A program made the translations under genes and the position numbers. A stretch of 32,500 nucleotides of DNA from Prorocentrum cordatum (lineage: Eukaryota; Sar; Dinophyceae; Prorocentrales; Prorocentraceae), in NCBI GenBank assembly GCA_963575745.1, contig CAUYUJ010019941.1, positions 1-32,500 on the forward strand. Direction: 5' to 3'. The notes beneath the pieces were generated by a model. That model searched no databases. It was given only the letters and a program-made list of their open reading frames with translations, and was not told where the DNA came from. Below, piece by piece: positions 19,400-28,964 of this stretch. Every line of letters begins with the position of its first letter. Position 1 is the stretch's first letter.

Positions 19400-19560
19400 C
19401 AGGGTGTCTTGCTTCTTCATGTGTGGGTTATCTTGTAGTCGTGTGTTCAGTTGTTTGCATTGGTTCTAATGTTTTGCTGGCTTGGGCTGCTTTGACCTCC
19501 CTGGACCAGGACTTCTCTTTGGCTCTTGATTATTGTCTCATCTTTTCTTGTCAAGGTGAG
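19400..19560. other. T-rich spacer with acceptor-like pyrimidine stretch
   Basis: TTGTCTCATCTTTTCTTGTC precedes AAGGTGAGCAG at about 19552-19562, which could serve as a 3' splice acceptor for the following frame. Nothing else seen. Confidence 0.25.
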
Positions 19561-19562
19561 CA

Positions 19563-19751
19563 GGACAATTGCCCAACACCGGCTCTAGAGAGGGGCGGTT
19601 TTCGGAGGGCGCGCGCGAGCTTGAGACGGGGTCGGCCTTAGGAAATATGAAAGAAACCTTGCCAGAAACAGCCGAGGGCATTCTGACACGCGCCTACTTG
19701 CACAAGGCCACAAAGCACGGTGCCAGATTTAGGAACACAGAGGAAGATTAG
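19563..19751 (+). CDS. Candidate small terminal exon, unrecognised
   Basis: The frame opens after a TGA at 19557-19559 and closes with TAG at 19749-19751. It contains GNMKETLPETAEGILTRAYL, followed by a basic stretch and the acidic end NTEED. The residues look natural and are not repeat-derived. An in-frame ATG lies at 19647. GAGCAG at 19557-19562 could be an acceptor. No family recognised. Confidence 0.3.
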   Translation, partial: GQLPNTGSREGRFSEGARELETGSALGNMKETLPETAEGILTRAYLHKATKHGARFRNTEED

Positions 19752-19924
19752 GTGGCGGAGGAGGAGGAGGAGGAGGACTGAAGAGAAGATTCGGGGCGTG
19801 GACTTCTGTGGCATTTCGCAGGTTCGATGTCCTTTAACACAGAGCCCTGGCAGGGTTCTGGAGGCTTCTAGGGGCCAGGGGGGATAAGGAGGGAGGCTAC
19901 TCGGGCACGGCGACGTCGGCGGCG

Positions 19925-19950
19925 GCGATTTCGGCAGCGACGACGACGAC

Positions 19951-19986
<36 letters not shown>

Positions 19987-20336
19987 ACAGCGACGGACGA
20001 CGACGACGGCGACCGGCAAAGTAACGAGCGACGACGGCGATGACGACGGCCGACGAGTACCGACGACGATTGCGGCGACGGCCGACGACGCACGACGACC
20101 GACGGCGCCGACGGCGACGACGACCGCCAGCCGACGGGCGACGGCCGACCGCGGGCGCGACGCGCCGACTCGCCGCCGCGGCCGACGGCGCGCGCCGGGC
20201 GCCGCGGCCGACCGCGGCGCCGCGGCCGCCGCGCCGCCGCCCGCCGCCGTCGCCGCCGTCCGTCGTCCGTCGTCGCCGTCGTCCGTCGTCGTCGTTCGTC
20301 CGTCGCCGTCGTCGTCGTCGTCGTCCGTCGTCGTCG

Positions 20337-20369
<33 letters not shown>

Positions 20370-20375
20370 CCCGTC
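19925..20375. repeat. CGA tract facing TCG tract across a CpG-dense centre
   Basis: (CGA)n with variants at about 19925-20115 and (TCG)n with variants at about 20250-20375 are reverse complements, including a shared CGACGGACGACGACGACGG-type segment. The centre (~20120-20245) is almost all GCCGCG/GGCGCG. Several hundred residues of open frame on both strands result from the repeat. Confidence 0.8.
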
Positions 20376-20477
20376 GTGGCCAGGCGAGCGCCCCGGGCGC
20401 CCCGGCGCCGCCGCGGCGCGGTGGCCCGAGGAGCGGCGGCCGTCGAGTTACCGCGCGCGGCTGGCGGCGAGCGGCGG

Positions 20478-20556
20478 CGACGATGACGGCGGCGGCGGCG
20501 ACGACGACGGCGGCGGTGGCGACGACGACGGCGGCGGCGGCGACGACGGCGGCGGT

Positions 20557-20587
<31 letters not shown>

Positions 20588-20665
20588 GCGGTGGTGGCGG
20601 CGGCATCGACGACGGCGACAGGGGCGGCGGCGACGGCGGCGACGAGGGCGGCGGGCGACGAGTGC
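20478..20665. repeat. (GGC)n/(GAC)n trinucleotide tract
   Basis: GGCGGCGACGACGACGGCGG repeats, read as poly-Ala, poly-Thr or poly-Gly. Simple sequence. Confidence 0.85.
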
Positions 20666-20689
20666 GGCGGGAGCAGAGGTAGCGGGTAC

Positions 20690-21100
20690 AGTGGGATGGG
20701 GGGAGGGGCCCTCGCCATTTTGGCGCCCGCCCAGCAGGGCCGCTCGGGCGGCCTCGTCGCCCTCGTCGCCCTCGTCGCCGTCGCCGCCATTCCTGACATT
20801 GGCCGATGTGTGTATTGTTGGCAGCCCGCGGCCCCAGAGGTCCCGACCGCTTCCTTTGGCCCGGGTTGCCGCCCCAGGTTCATTTTTTAGGGCGCCCAGG
20901 GTTCATTCTTGAGGGCGCCCGGGCCCGAAAATGGGCCCTCGACTGCCGAAGTCAAGGGGGAGCCGCCGCCGGCGGGAAGCATGAGAATATCGTAGGAGAC
21001 GCGGGCTGCTCCACGAGCCTTTCTTGGGGCGCGTCCTGACAGAGATCTCGAGGCGGATCCGGCCGTGGCGACGAGGGGAGGGGGAAAAGGAGAGAGGAGG
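20690..21100. other. GC-rich spacer with a 22-bp duplication
   Basis: GGTTCATTYTTNAGGGCGCC occurs twice, near 20877 and 20899. GCCATTTTGGC at about 20712 matches the core of the dinoflagellate spliced leader but lacks its context. No gene recognised. Confidence 0.35.
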
Positions 21101-21240
21101 AGGACCAATGCAGAGCCAAGACGCATCAACGATGTTGCGGCAACCCCTCCTTCGAAGTTCCTCTTCGGGGGTCCCTACAGGAATGTGTTGTCGTCGCGGG
21201 GAATACCCAGTTGGAAAACGAGTGTCCGAGAATCACCAGC
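21101..21240 (+). repeat. 140-bp dispersed repeat, copy 1
   Basis: AGGACCAATG...CATCAACGATGTTG...CCCTACAGG...GGGAATACCCAGTTGG aligns along its length with 32361-32500. Both copies directly follow a purine-rich stretch. Confidence 0.7.
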
Positions 21241-21344
21241 CGTGCCAAAACATGATTCTTGGAAAGTCAACGCCGCGAGCCAACGGTTTTCCCCAAACAG
21301 TGTTTTTTTTCTTTGGGGTTCTCATGTCTGTTCTTAGCAACTGG

Positions 21345-21455
21345 GCCTGATTGTCGGTCTGGCGGCTAAGTTGTCGCCGTCGCCGCCTCGTCGCCGCCCA
21401 TCGTGTGGACTTGATCGTCGGTCTGGCGGCGATGTTGTCCCCGTCGCCGCCTAAA
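21345..21455 (+). repeat. Two direct copies of a ~40-bp GTCGGTCTGGCGGC motif
   Basis: TGATYGTCGGTCTGGCGGC followed by GTTGTC and CCGTCGCCGCC occurs at about 21349 and 21412, 63 bp apart. Confidence 0.65.
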
Positions 21456-21544
21456 TTCTCCTTTCCAAAAAGACAATAGACTCTACCCCCCCCCGGACTT
21501 ATCGCTCCCGTTTGGGATAGTATGATTTCGCATATTTTCGGCAC

Positions 21545-22735
21545 ACTCGTCCATCCTAAATATGAAATCATATCATCCCAGCCAAACCGGGTTCCCCCCC
21601 CCGAGGTTCCCTTGTAAAAAACACTATGCGGTGACATCGTTTGTTCTAACATAACACTGTTTCACGAATCCCTGGCAAAAAATTTGACGAAGTGCGCACT
21701 CGCGCGTCGTCGCGCGCGCATGCCGAAATCCTTCAAAAACCTTCGGTGCCGGAAGGATTTCGCAATCGAGTTTCCAAAAAACATACAAAACCACATGGTT
21801 TCGCAACATTGATTTGCTAAAAAGCTTCCACGCGAGCTCATGCGAAATCTTAAGAAAACCTTAGGTGTTTGAAGATTTTCACAAAATGCTACCAAACGGG
21901 CTTCGCGCGCGCATGTCGAAATCTGTCGAACGCCCTTGCGCGTGTGCCGTCGCGAGACTCCTATAGAAACCTCTGCAAAAAAAGGGACGAAGTGCAGACG
22001 CGCGCGTCGTCGCGGGCGTATGCCGAAAACCTTGAAAACCCATAGGTTTCGGAAGGATTTCAAAATCGTGCGTCCAAAAAACATACAAAAACCTTAGGTT
22101 TCGCAACACGGATTTTCAACAAAAGCGTGCGCGCGCTTTTGCGTCGTCGTCGTCATCGTCGCCGTCCTCCCTCCTCCCGCGTCGTCGTCGTCGTCGCCTA
22201 CGTCGTCCTCTGTCTTTTCTCGTGTTCGTCGTCGTCGTCCTCTTTGGCGTCGTGGTCGTTTCCGTCGTCGGTGTCCGCCGTCGTCCGTCGTCGGCGTCTC
22301 GTTGTCGTCCCTCCTATTTCGTCGCCGTCGTCGTCGTCGTTGTCGTCGTCGTCTTCCCTTCTCCCTCGTCGTTGTCGTCGTCGGCGTCGCCGTCCTTCCT
22401 CCTTCGTCGTCGTTCGCGTCGTCGCCGTCCTCCCTCCTCCCTCGTCGTTGTCGTCTTTGTCGTCGTTGTCGCCGTCGTCGTCCTTCCTCCTCCCTCGTCG
22501 TCGCCTTCGTTGGCGTCGTCGTCGTCGTCTTCGTCGTCGTCGGCGTCGTTGTCGTCGTCGAAGTCGTCGGAGACGTCGACGGTGTCGTCGTAGTCGTTGT
22601 CGTCGGTGTCGTCGTAGTCGGTCTTAACAGGTTTTGCATACCAAGTTACGGGTGGGTGGGTGGGATGTTTGCGCGAGCAGTGGAGATGACGACTTCAAGT
22701 TCAGCAGAGTGGGTTGCACACCGTAGGTTTCCTTC
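21545..22735 (+). repeat. Family B composite repeat, copy I
   Basis: Order: a TATCATCCCAG leader (~21572), two ~300-bp subunits with CG cores at 21701 and 22001, a (TCG)n block at 22140-22620, then a trailer TTTTGCATACCAAGTTACGG with GGTGGGTGGGATG and GCGAGCAGTGGAG. The same order recurs in copies II-IV. Minus-strand frames of 140 residues cross the subunits. Confidence 0.85.
22140..22620. repeat. (TCG)n block in family B copy I
   Basis: GTC/TCG repeats interspersed with CCTCCCTCCTCC. Nearly the same block occupies the same place in copy IV (26424-27056). Confidence 0.9.
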
Positions 22736-22794
22736 CCAAAGAGTATCAGGATCTCTCCCCCACGAATTGAACCGCCCCCCCTTACGTATCGCCC

Positions 22795-24030
22795 CCTCTT
22801 ACGTCCATCGTAGATATTGGTCCATATCATCCCAGGCAGGCCGGTAACACGTCCCCCCCCCCCATCCTGTGCAGCAATTCCTATGTGCGCGCATTCGTTT
22901 ACCAACAACTTGCAGTGGTCAAGAATCCCTGTTCAAGAATCGTTTGTAAAAAACGGGACGATGTGCACACGCACGCGTCGTCGCGCGCGCATGCCGAAGT
23001 CCTCACAGCTTCGTAAGGATTTTAAAATCCAGTGGCACGACAACATATAAAAAACATTGTTTCGCAACAAGTATGTTCAAAAGCACATGTGCTCGCTGTC
23101 TTGCAGATTCTGAAGGAAACCATCGGTGGGCCTCTCGCGCGCGAGCGTCCAAATCATTCGGTCTCACTTGCGCGCTTGCTGTCGCAAGAATCCTTCTTGC
23201 CAAAAATAGGATGACGCGCGCGCGTGCGTCGTCGCGCGCGCATGCCGACATGTTTCAAAACTTTATGTTTCGTAACGATTTCAAGATAGAGTGTGCCGAA
23301 ACCTAAGAAAATACACTTGGTTTTGCAGCATCAGTTCTCAAACAAAAAAAGGCTGCGCGCGCGCTCTTGCGAATTCTGAGGAAAACCACTGGTTTCCAAA
23401 ATTGTCATCAAATTCTGCGAAACGGGCCTCTCGCGCAGCATGTCGAACTCATCCGAATGCCCTTGCGCGCGTGCTGGGGTAGCGCGACCCGTGTCAAATA
23501 ATACCACTCGGGCCACTCGCGTGCGTCGGCCGCGCGCGCATGTCGAACTCCTTCTAAAACCTTCATCGCCGACGCGATGACATCGTTATTGCTATCGGCG
23601 GGCGTGATCAACATCGTCGCCGTCATCGGCATTGCCGTCGTCATCGCCACCATCGTCACCATCATCGCATCTTTCATCATCTTGTCTACCGTTGTCGGCG
23701 TCGCCATGGTACCGCGCCGGCTCACGTCGCCGACTCGCACTGAAATGCCCGCTTGAAATGCCCAGCGGTCAGCGCCACCGTGGCCGCGTCGGTCGCGCCG
23801 AAGTAGCTGGCCCCTGTGCGCGCGAGCATGCGCGGGCTAGCGCGGTCGCAGACGTGCGCCAGCCAACGCCAAGCACTCATCGCAATCGCCGTCGCATGGG
23901 TTTTGCAAACCACGTTGCGGGTGTGATGGTGGGATGGATGCACGAGCGGTGGAACCGACAGCTTCAAGCTTCAAGTTCGGCAGGGTGAATTGCGCCACGT
24001 AGATGACGCCACGTAGCTTGCACAACATCT
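22795..24030 (+). repeat. Family B composite repeat, copy II
   Basis: Leader with TATCATCCCAGGCAGGCCGG (~22826), CG cores at about 22971, 23216 and 23517, and a moderately CGTC-rich non-microsatellite middle (23565-23890) shared with copy III. The trailer is CAAACCACGTTGCGGGTGTG with a short GCCACGTAGAT extension. CG-core spacings are ~245 and ~300 bp. Confidence 0.85.
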
Positions 24031-24117
24031 ATCCCCTTCTCTAACATAATCTTAGAATGTACACCCCCCTTCCCTCCCCCCCCACCTCCCCCCCATCCCC
24101 CCCCGGAATTGTCGACT
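24031..24117. other. C-rich junction between family B copies
   Basis: CCCCCCTTCCCTCCCCCC-type sequence. Similar C-runs sit near the leader of the other copies. Confidence 0.5.
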
Positions 24118-25490
24118 CCCGCTTTCGTATTGCAATTTAAATATGGTTTTGCCGCATCGTCCATCCCACCATCCAAGGCATGCCGGCATCGCCCCCATTG
24201 TCATTTTTCGCCAACAAATATTACGCGTGCGCGTTCGTTATACATATATATATATATACATACATACATATATATATTCATATGCGTACGTACATATATA
24301 TACATCTATTCAATTATACATATATATACACGTATATGTATGTATGAATATATATATATATATATATATATATTGTTTCCCAGATTTCTTTGCGTAACAT
24401 GAGATTACGTGCTCACGCGCGCGTCGTCGCGCGTGCATGCCACAATCCATCAACACAACCGTTGGTTTCGCAAAGAAATCAAATTCGAGCGTCCCGAAAA
24501 CATAAAACCACAGATGGTTGCGCAACACGAATTGTCCAAAAATGATTGCGCCTGCGTTCTTGCGATTTCTTCCGACAACAATAGGTTGTTCAATTTGCTA
24601 ATTAAATGTTTCGAAACAGGCTTCTCCGCGCGCGCATGTCGAGATCGTTCGAACGCCTCTGTCCGTGTGCTGTCGCAAAAACCTTTTTTTGAAAGCCATG
24701 TGACGAAGTGCACGCGCGCGCGTCGTCGCGCGCATGCCGCAATCCTTCAAACACTTTTTCAGATCCGCAAGGGTTGCAAATTCGAGAGTCCCGAAATCAA
24801 ATTGAAAACACATGGGTTTGGAACGCCAGTTTTCAAACAAAAAAGTACACAATTGCGCTCGCGCTTATATGAGTTCTTACGGAGGGCATTCGTCTTCCAA
24901 CATTCCATTACATTCTGCCAAGCGGGCCTCTCGCGCCGCATGTCGAACTCATTCGAACACCCTTGCGCACGTGCTGCGGAGGCACGGTCCGTGTCGAAAA
25001 ATATCACGCGGGCCACTCGCGCGCGCCAGCCGCGCGCGCATATCGAACTCCTTCCGGCGCCTTCATCGCCGACGCGAAGACGCCGTCATCGTCTCCGACA
25101 TGCTCAGCATCGGCGCCGATATTGGCGTTGCCGTTCTCGTTGTCATCATCGTCGTCCGCTTCTCTACCAGCATCCTCATGTCAGCGTTGTCGACGTTGCC
25201 ATGAAACCGCGCCCGCCCAAGTCGCCGGCTCGCATTGCAGTGCTCGGTGGGAGGTGCCGAGCGGTCAGCGCCACCGCTGCCGCGTCGGTCGCGCCGAACT
25301 TGCTGTCCGCTGCGCGCGCGAGCATGCGCGGGCTAGCGCAGTTGCAGAGATGCACCATCCAACGCCACGCACTCATCGCAATCGCCGCCGATTATGTTCT
25401 ACAAACCAAATTGCGGGTGTGTGGGTGATGGATTGCGCGAGCAGTGGAGTCGACAATTCATTGCGAGAGTACATTAATTAATTGCACAAC
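24118..25490 (+). repeat. Family B composite repeat, copy III
   Basis: Leader with CATCGTCCATCC and CATGCCGGCATCGCC (~24158-24195), interrupted by a TA-rich insertion (24238-24375). CG cores lie at about 24419, 24713 and 25016, spaced ~294 and ~303 bp. The middle is shared with copy II (25060-25390). The trailer is CAAATTGCGGGTGTGTGGG. A plus-strand frame from a GTG at 24409 stays open for 339 codons; its first ATG is at 24514. Confidence 0.85.
24238..24375. repeat. (TA)n/(CATA)n AT-rich insertion
   Basis: ATATATAC and CATA repeats, ending in pure (TA)n at about 24346-24372, inside an otherwise GC-rich repeat leader. Confidence 0.9.
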
Positions 25491-25499
25491 ATTGGCTGC

Positions 25500-25760
25500 A
25501 TCAGTATATTTACATGTATATGCATATATAATATAATATGATATGCTATGATATAATATAATAATATAATATAATATAATATAATATAATATAATATAAT
25601 ATAATATAATATACTATAACATAATATAATATAATATAATATAAATATAAAATATAGTATAATATCATATAATAAAATAATATAATATAAATAATATAAT
25701 ATAAATAAATAAATATATATAATAATAATATAATATATTATCATAAATATAATAAAGGTT
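25500..25760. repeat. (ATAAT)n AT-rich satellite
   Basis: About 250 bp of TATAA/ATAAT pentamer-like repeats with almost no G or C, located between family B copies III and IV. Confidence 0.95.
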
Positions 25761-25789
25761 CAACCACCCTCCCCCCCCCCCCAGGGTTA

Positions 25790-27185
25790 AAAGATCCTCC
25801 TGGAAACGATGCAAAGCACATACGATTCTACCCCATCGTCCATCCTCGATATGAATTCACACTATCCCAGGGGGCGGTATCGCCCCCCGCCACCCTCCGC
25901 AAAACATGCTATGCGCGCGCACCCGTTTATCAAAGATCAGAAGTTTCCAGGAATCCTTTGCGACAAATGGAACGAAGTGCACACGCGCGCGTCGTCGCGC
26001 GCGCATGCGACAACCTTCAAAAACATTCGGGTTCGGAAGGGTTTCGAAATCTAGTTTCCAAAAAGCACACAACAACAAAGGGTTTCGCAACATTGATATC
26101 CTAGAAAAGTGTACACGCGCGCTCTTGCGAAATCTTAAGACACCCACGCGTGTTCCAAGATTTCCCAACACAAATGCTACAAAACGGGCTTCGCGCGCGC
26201 ATGTCGAAATCGTTCGAACGCCCTTGCGCGCGTGCCGTCGGGAAAATATTTTGCAACAAATGGGACGAAGTGCATTCGCGCGCGTCGTCGCGCGCGCATG
26301 CCTAAATCCTCCAACATCCTTCGGTTTCGGAAGGGTTTTAGCATCGAGTGCCAAAAGCACATACAAAAACACTGGGTTTCGCAACGCGGATGTTCAACAA
26401 AAGCGTGCGCGCGCGCGCTCTTGCGTCGTCGTGGTCGTCGTCGCCGTCCCCCCTCCTCCTTCGTCGTCGTTGTCGTCGTCGTCCTCTGTCTTTCCTCGTC
26501 GTCGTCGTCCTCTTTGGCGTCGTCGTCGTTTCCGTCGTCGTTGTCGCCGTGGTCATCCTTCCTCCCCCCTCGTCGTCGTCCGTCGTCGGCGTCTCGTCGT
26601 CGTCCGTCCTATTTCGTCGCCGTCGTCGTCGTCGTCTTCACTCCTCCCTCGTCGGTGTCGTCGTCGGCGACGCCGTACTCCTTCCTTTTTCGTCGTTCGC
26701 GTCGTCGCCGTCCTCCCTCTTCCCTCGTCGTTGTCGTCGTTGTTGCCGTCGTCGTCCTCCCTCCTCCCTCGTCGTCGTCGTCGTCTTCGTCGTCGTCGTC
26801 TTAGTCGTCGTCGTCGTCGTTGGCGTCGTCGTCGGAGTCGTCGTCGTCGTCGTCGTCCTCGTCGTCGTCGCCGTCGTCGCCGTCGGCGTCGTCATCGTCG
26901 TCGTCGTCGGCGCCGGCGTCGTCGTCGTCGTCGTCGGCGTCGCCGTCGTCGTTGTCGTCGTCGTCTTCGAAGTCGAAGTCGCCGGAGACGTCGGTGTCGT
27001 CGTAGTCGTCGGCGTCGTCGTCGTTGTCGCTGTCGTCGTCGGCGTCGCTGTCGTTGCCAAGTGCCATTTGGTACCCACCATCACGGTCTTAAGAAGTCTT
27101 GCGACCAAGTTGCGGGTGGGAGGGTGGGATGTTTGCACGAGCAGTGGAGAGGACAGCTTCAAGACAGTTTAAGTGAATTGCACCG
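25790..27185 (+). repeat. Family B composite repeat, copy IV
   Basis: Leader ATCGTCCATCCTCGATATGA (~25836), CG cores at about 25983 and 26277 (294 bp apart), (TCG)n block 26424-27056, then trailer ACCAAGTTGCGGGTGGGAGG. A 175-residue minus-strand frame crosses both subunits because the period is a multiple of three. Confidence 0.85.
26424..27056. repeat. (TCG)n block in family B copy IV
   Basis: GTC/TCG repeats with CCTCCCTCCTCC interruptions. Longer than the matching block in copy I, and read as poly-Val, poly-Ser, poly-Arg or poly-Asp. Confidence 0.9.
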
Positions 27186-27345
27186 GATATATTGCACCAC
27201 GTAGATTGAGCCACATCTAGTGCAACACATAGGAAGTACAACATTGATTGCACCACGTCGATTGCACCTCATGAATTGCGCACAACATAGGTTGTACAAC
27301 ATAAACTGCACAGCGTGTATTGCGCCACATGAATTGCACACCGTA
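27174..27345 (+). repeat. ~16-20 bp minisatellite (GAATTGCACCACGTAGATTG)
   Basis: About nine imperfect units of ATTGCACCACRTNGATTGCA type. Two related units end copy II at 23985-24030. It seems to be an expansion of the family B trailer. Confidence 0.75.
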
Positions 27346-27540
27346 TATGCCTAGGAACACACGGTGTGCGACCCATGGTGTCTGTGTCCCGACAGTCGTA
27401 AATCGTGCCATGACACTTGTTTTGGGAGTTCAACACCGCGAGCAGGCTTGATTGTTGCGTTTTGACAATCCTGAACCGTGCCAGAGCACAACTCTTAGGA
27501 CTTGAGTCGTGCAAAGATTCCAAATCTGTGCAAGTTTGGG
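27346..27540. other. Unassigned
   Basis: Unique sequence with no recognisable gene. A short duplicated TTGTTGCGTTTTGACAATCC-like stretch is not clearly repeated. Confidence 0.3.
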
Positions 27541-27818
27541 AAGCGAGTGTGCGCGGCGCTCACGCGGGAACCACATTTTTGAAAAAGGAACAGCCCTCCA
27601 TCTTGGAAATGCTGCAAACTTTTAGTTCGAACGCGCGCGACGCTGAGGCGAGAGCCGCATTTTTGAAACGGCTTGTCCTCCAACCTTGAAGCTGCCGTTT
27701 AGTTTACGGCGAATGCGCGCGGCGCCAAGGCGGAACCAGATTTTGAAAAGGGCCTGTCTTCCATCCTTGAAGATGCTGGAACTTTCGCGACGAGTGTGCG
27801 CTGCGCTCAAGCGAGAGG
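27541..27818 (+). repeat. ~82-bp tandem repeat, about 3.4 units
   Basis: Units contain GCGCGCGACGCTGAGGCG, then CACATTTTTGAAA, then CTCCATCTTGG. The CCACATTTTTG position recurs at 27571, 27655 and 27736, giving periods of 84 and 81 bp. The fourth unit is cut off at GCGAGAGG, where the next element begins. Confidence 0.8.
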
Positions 27819-27996
27819 GTCGGGCGGGCAGTAGTGGGCGGTGACCTAAACGGGGTGGGGGGGAAAGAAAAGGGCCCCAAAGGGGCCCTTCAGGGCGCCT
27901 GTTGGAGCCCACAGGAGCCCCAAAGTGGCCCTGGACGGCCCCATTAGGGCTCTCTTCTCCCCCCCCCGCTGAGGTCACCCCCCGCTACCACCCGTC
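27819..27996. mobile_element. MITE-like inverted-repeat element flanked by CGAGAGG
   Basis: A 178-bp element with imperfect ~65-bp inverted ends: the left begins GTCGGGCGGGCAGTAG and the right, reverse-complemented, GACGGGTGGTAGCGG; both reach GGTGACCT. CGAGAGG at 27812-27818 and 27997-28003 looks like a 7-bp target duplication. The left flank lies within an 82-bp tandem unit. No coding capacity. Confidence 0.55.
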
Positions 27997-28077
27997 CGAG
28001 AGGGAAGGGTGCCGGCATCTCTACCTTTTCTCCTCCGCCGATCGTCACGTTCGCCGCCCCGGCCATCGCTGCCCTCG

Positions 28078-28090
28078 CGTCGTCGTCGTC

Positions 28091-28131
<41 letters not shown>

Positions 28132-28240
28132 CCCTCCTCCCTCGTCGTCGTCGTCGTCGTTGCTGCCGTCGTCCTCCCTCCTCCCTCGTCGTCGTCGTCG
28201 TCGTTGTCTTCGTTGGCGGCGTCGTCGTCGTCGCCCGCCG
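28078..28240. repeat. (TCG)n tract
   Basis: TCG/GTC repeats with CCTCCCTCCTCC interruptions, like the family B blocks but without family B flanks. Confidence 0.9.
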
Positions 28241-28436
28241 CCCTCGCCGAAAGGGCGCCGCCCGGCAGGACCGGCCCCCCGCCGCCGCGCGGCGGCTTCG
28301 CCTGGCCGCGCCTGGACGCGCGGCCCGACGGCGCGCCGGTGCTCGACGCGCAGCGCTCGGGCGGCGGGGCCGGGCGGCGGCTGCTCGGCGGGCGGCTCCG
28401 GTCGGCGTCGAGGGCGCCGTCGGCGTCGCCCTCCCC
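28241..28436 (+). other. GC3-rich coding-like island
   Basis: One plus-strand frame reads RGGFAWPRLDARPDGAPVLD and continues AQRSGGGAGRRLLGGRLR, with G or C at essentially every third codon position. The opposite strand is also open with the same third-position bias (Asp/Ser/Arg/Pro-rich), so the strand is uncertain. It is bounded by TCG and TCC tracts on both sides. No domain recognised. Confidence 0.25.
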
Positions 28437-28678
28437 CTCGCCCCCCTCGTCCTCGTCGTCGTCCTCCTCGTCCTCCTCCTCGCCCTCTCCTCGCCCTCCT
28501 CGCCCTCCTCGTCCTCCTCCTCCTCCTCGCCCTCTCCTCGCCCTCCTCGCCCTCCTCGTCCTCCTCCTCCTCGCCCTCTCCTCGCCCTCCTCCTCCTCGT
28601 CCTCCTCGTCCTCCTCGCCCTCCTCGCCCTCCTCGTCCTCCTCGCCCTCGTCGTCGTCGTCGTCCTCGTGCTCGAGAG
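28437..28678. repeat. (TCC)n/(TCG)n low-complexity tract
   Basis: CCTCGCCCTCCTCGTCCTCC-type repeats, read as Ser/Pro on plus and acidic or Arg on minus. Confidence 0.9.
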
Positions 28679-28776
28679 TGATGTTCTTCCTCTGGGCCAT
28701 AACGCGCGTTATGCCCCTCCCCGTCCTTCTCTCCACATCCTCCCGCCCCCCATGACATGGCGCCTCCTCCACTCAG

Positions 28777-28942
28777 GAGGGGAAGAAACACACAGACACA
28801 AATTAATCGTCGATTCCCCAGAAAATATGGGAAAATATGGGAAGTCGTGGGAAGAGAAAATCCTAGAAAATATGGGAAAGTATGGGGAATCTTTTTATTT
28901 GTGTGTATTTATTTGTGTGTCCCAGGGCCCCTTCATCCACCC
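28777..28942 (+). repeat. ~160-bp dispersed element, copy 1
   Basis: From CAGGAGGGGAAGAAACACAC to GGGCCCCTTCA. It contains CGTCGATTCCCCAGAAAATA, several ATATGGGAA units and TTTTATTTGTGTG. It aligns with 31150-31312. The ends are ACACA-rich and TGTGT-rich, forming an imperfect terminal inverted repeat. Confidence 0.75.
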
Positions 28943-28964
28943 CCTCTTGGTGCGCATCTGGCTG

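Noticed and set aside
20711-20722. GCCATTTTGGC, the core of the dinoflagellate spliced leader
   Set aside because: The flanking bases do not match the leader and no GT donor follows; related CCATTTTGGG strings occur in the TCTTGGGG minisatellite, so chance is likely.
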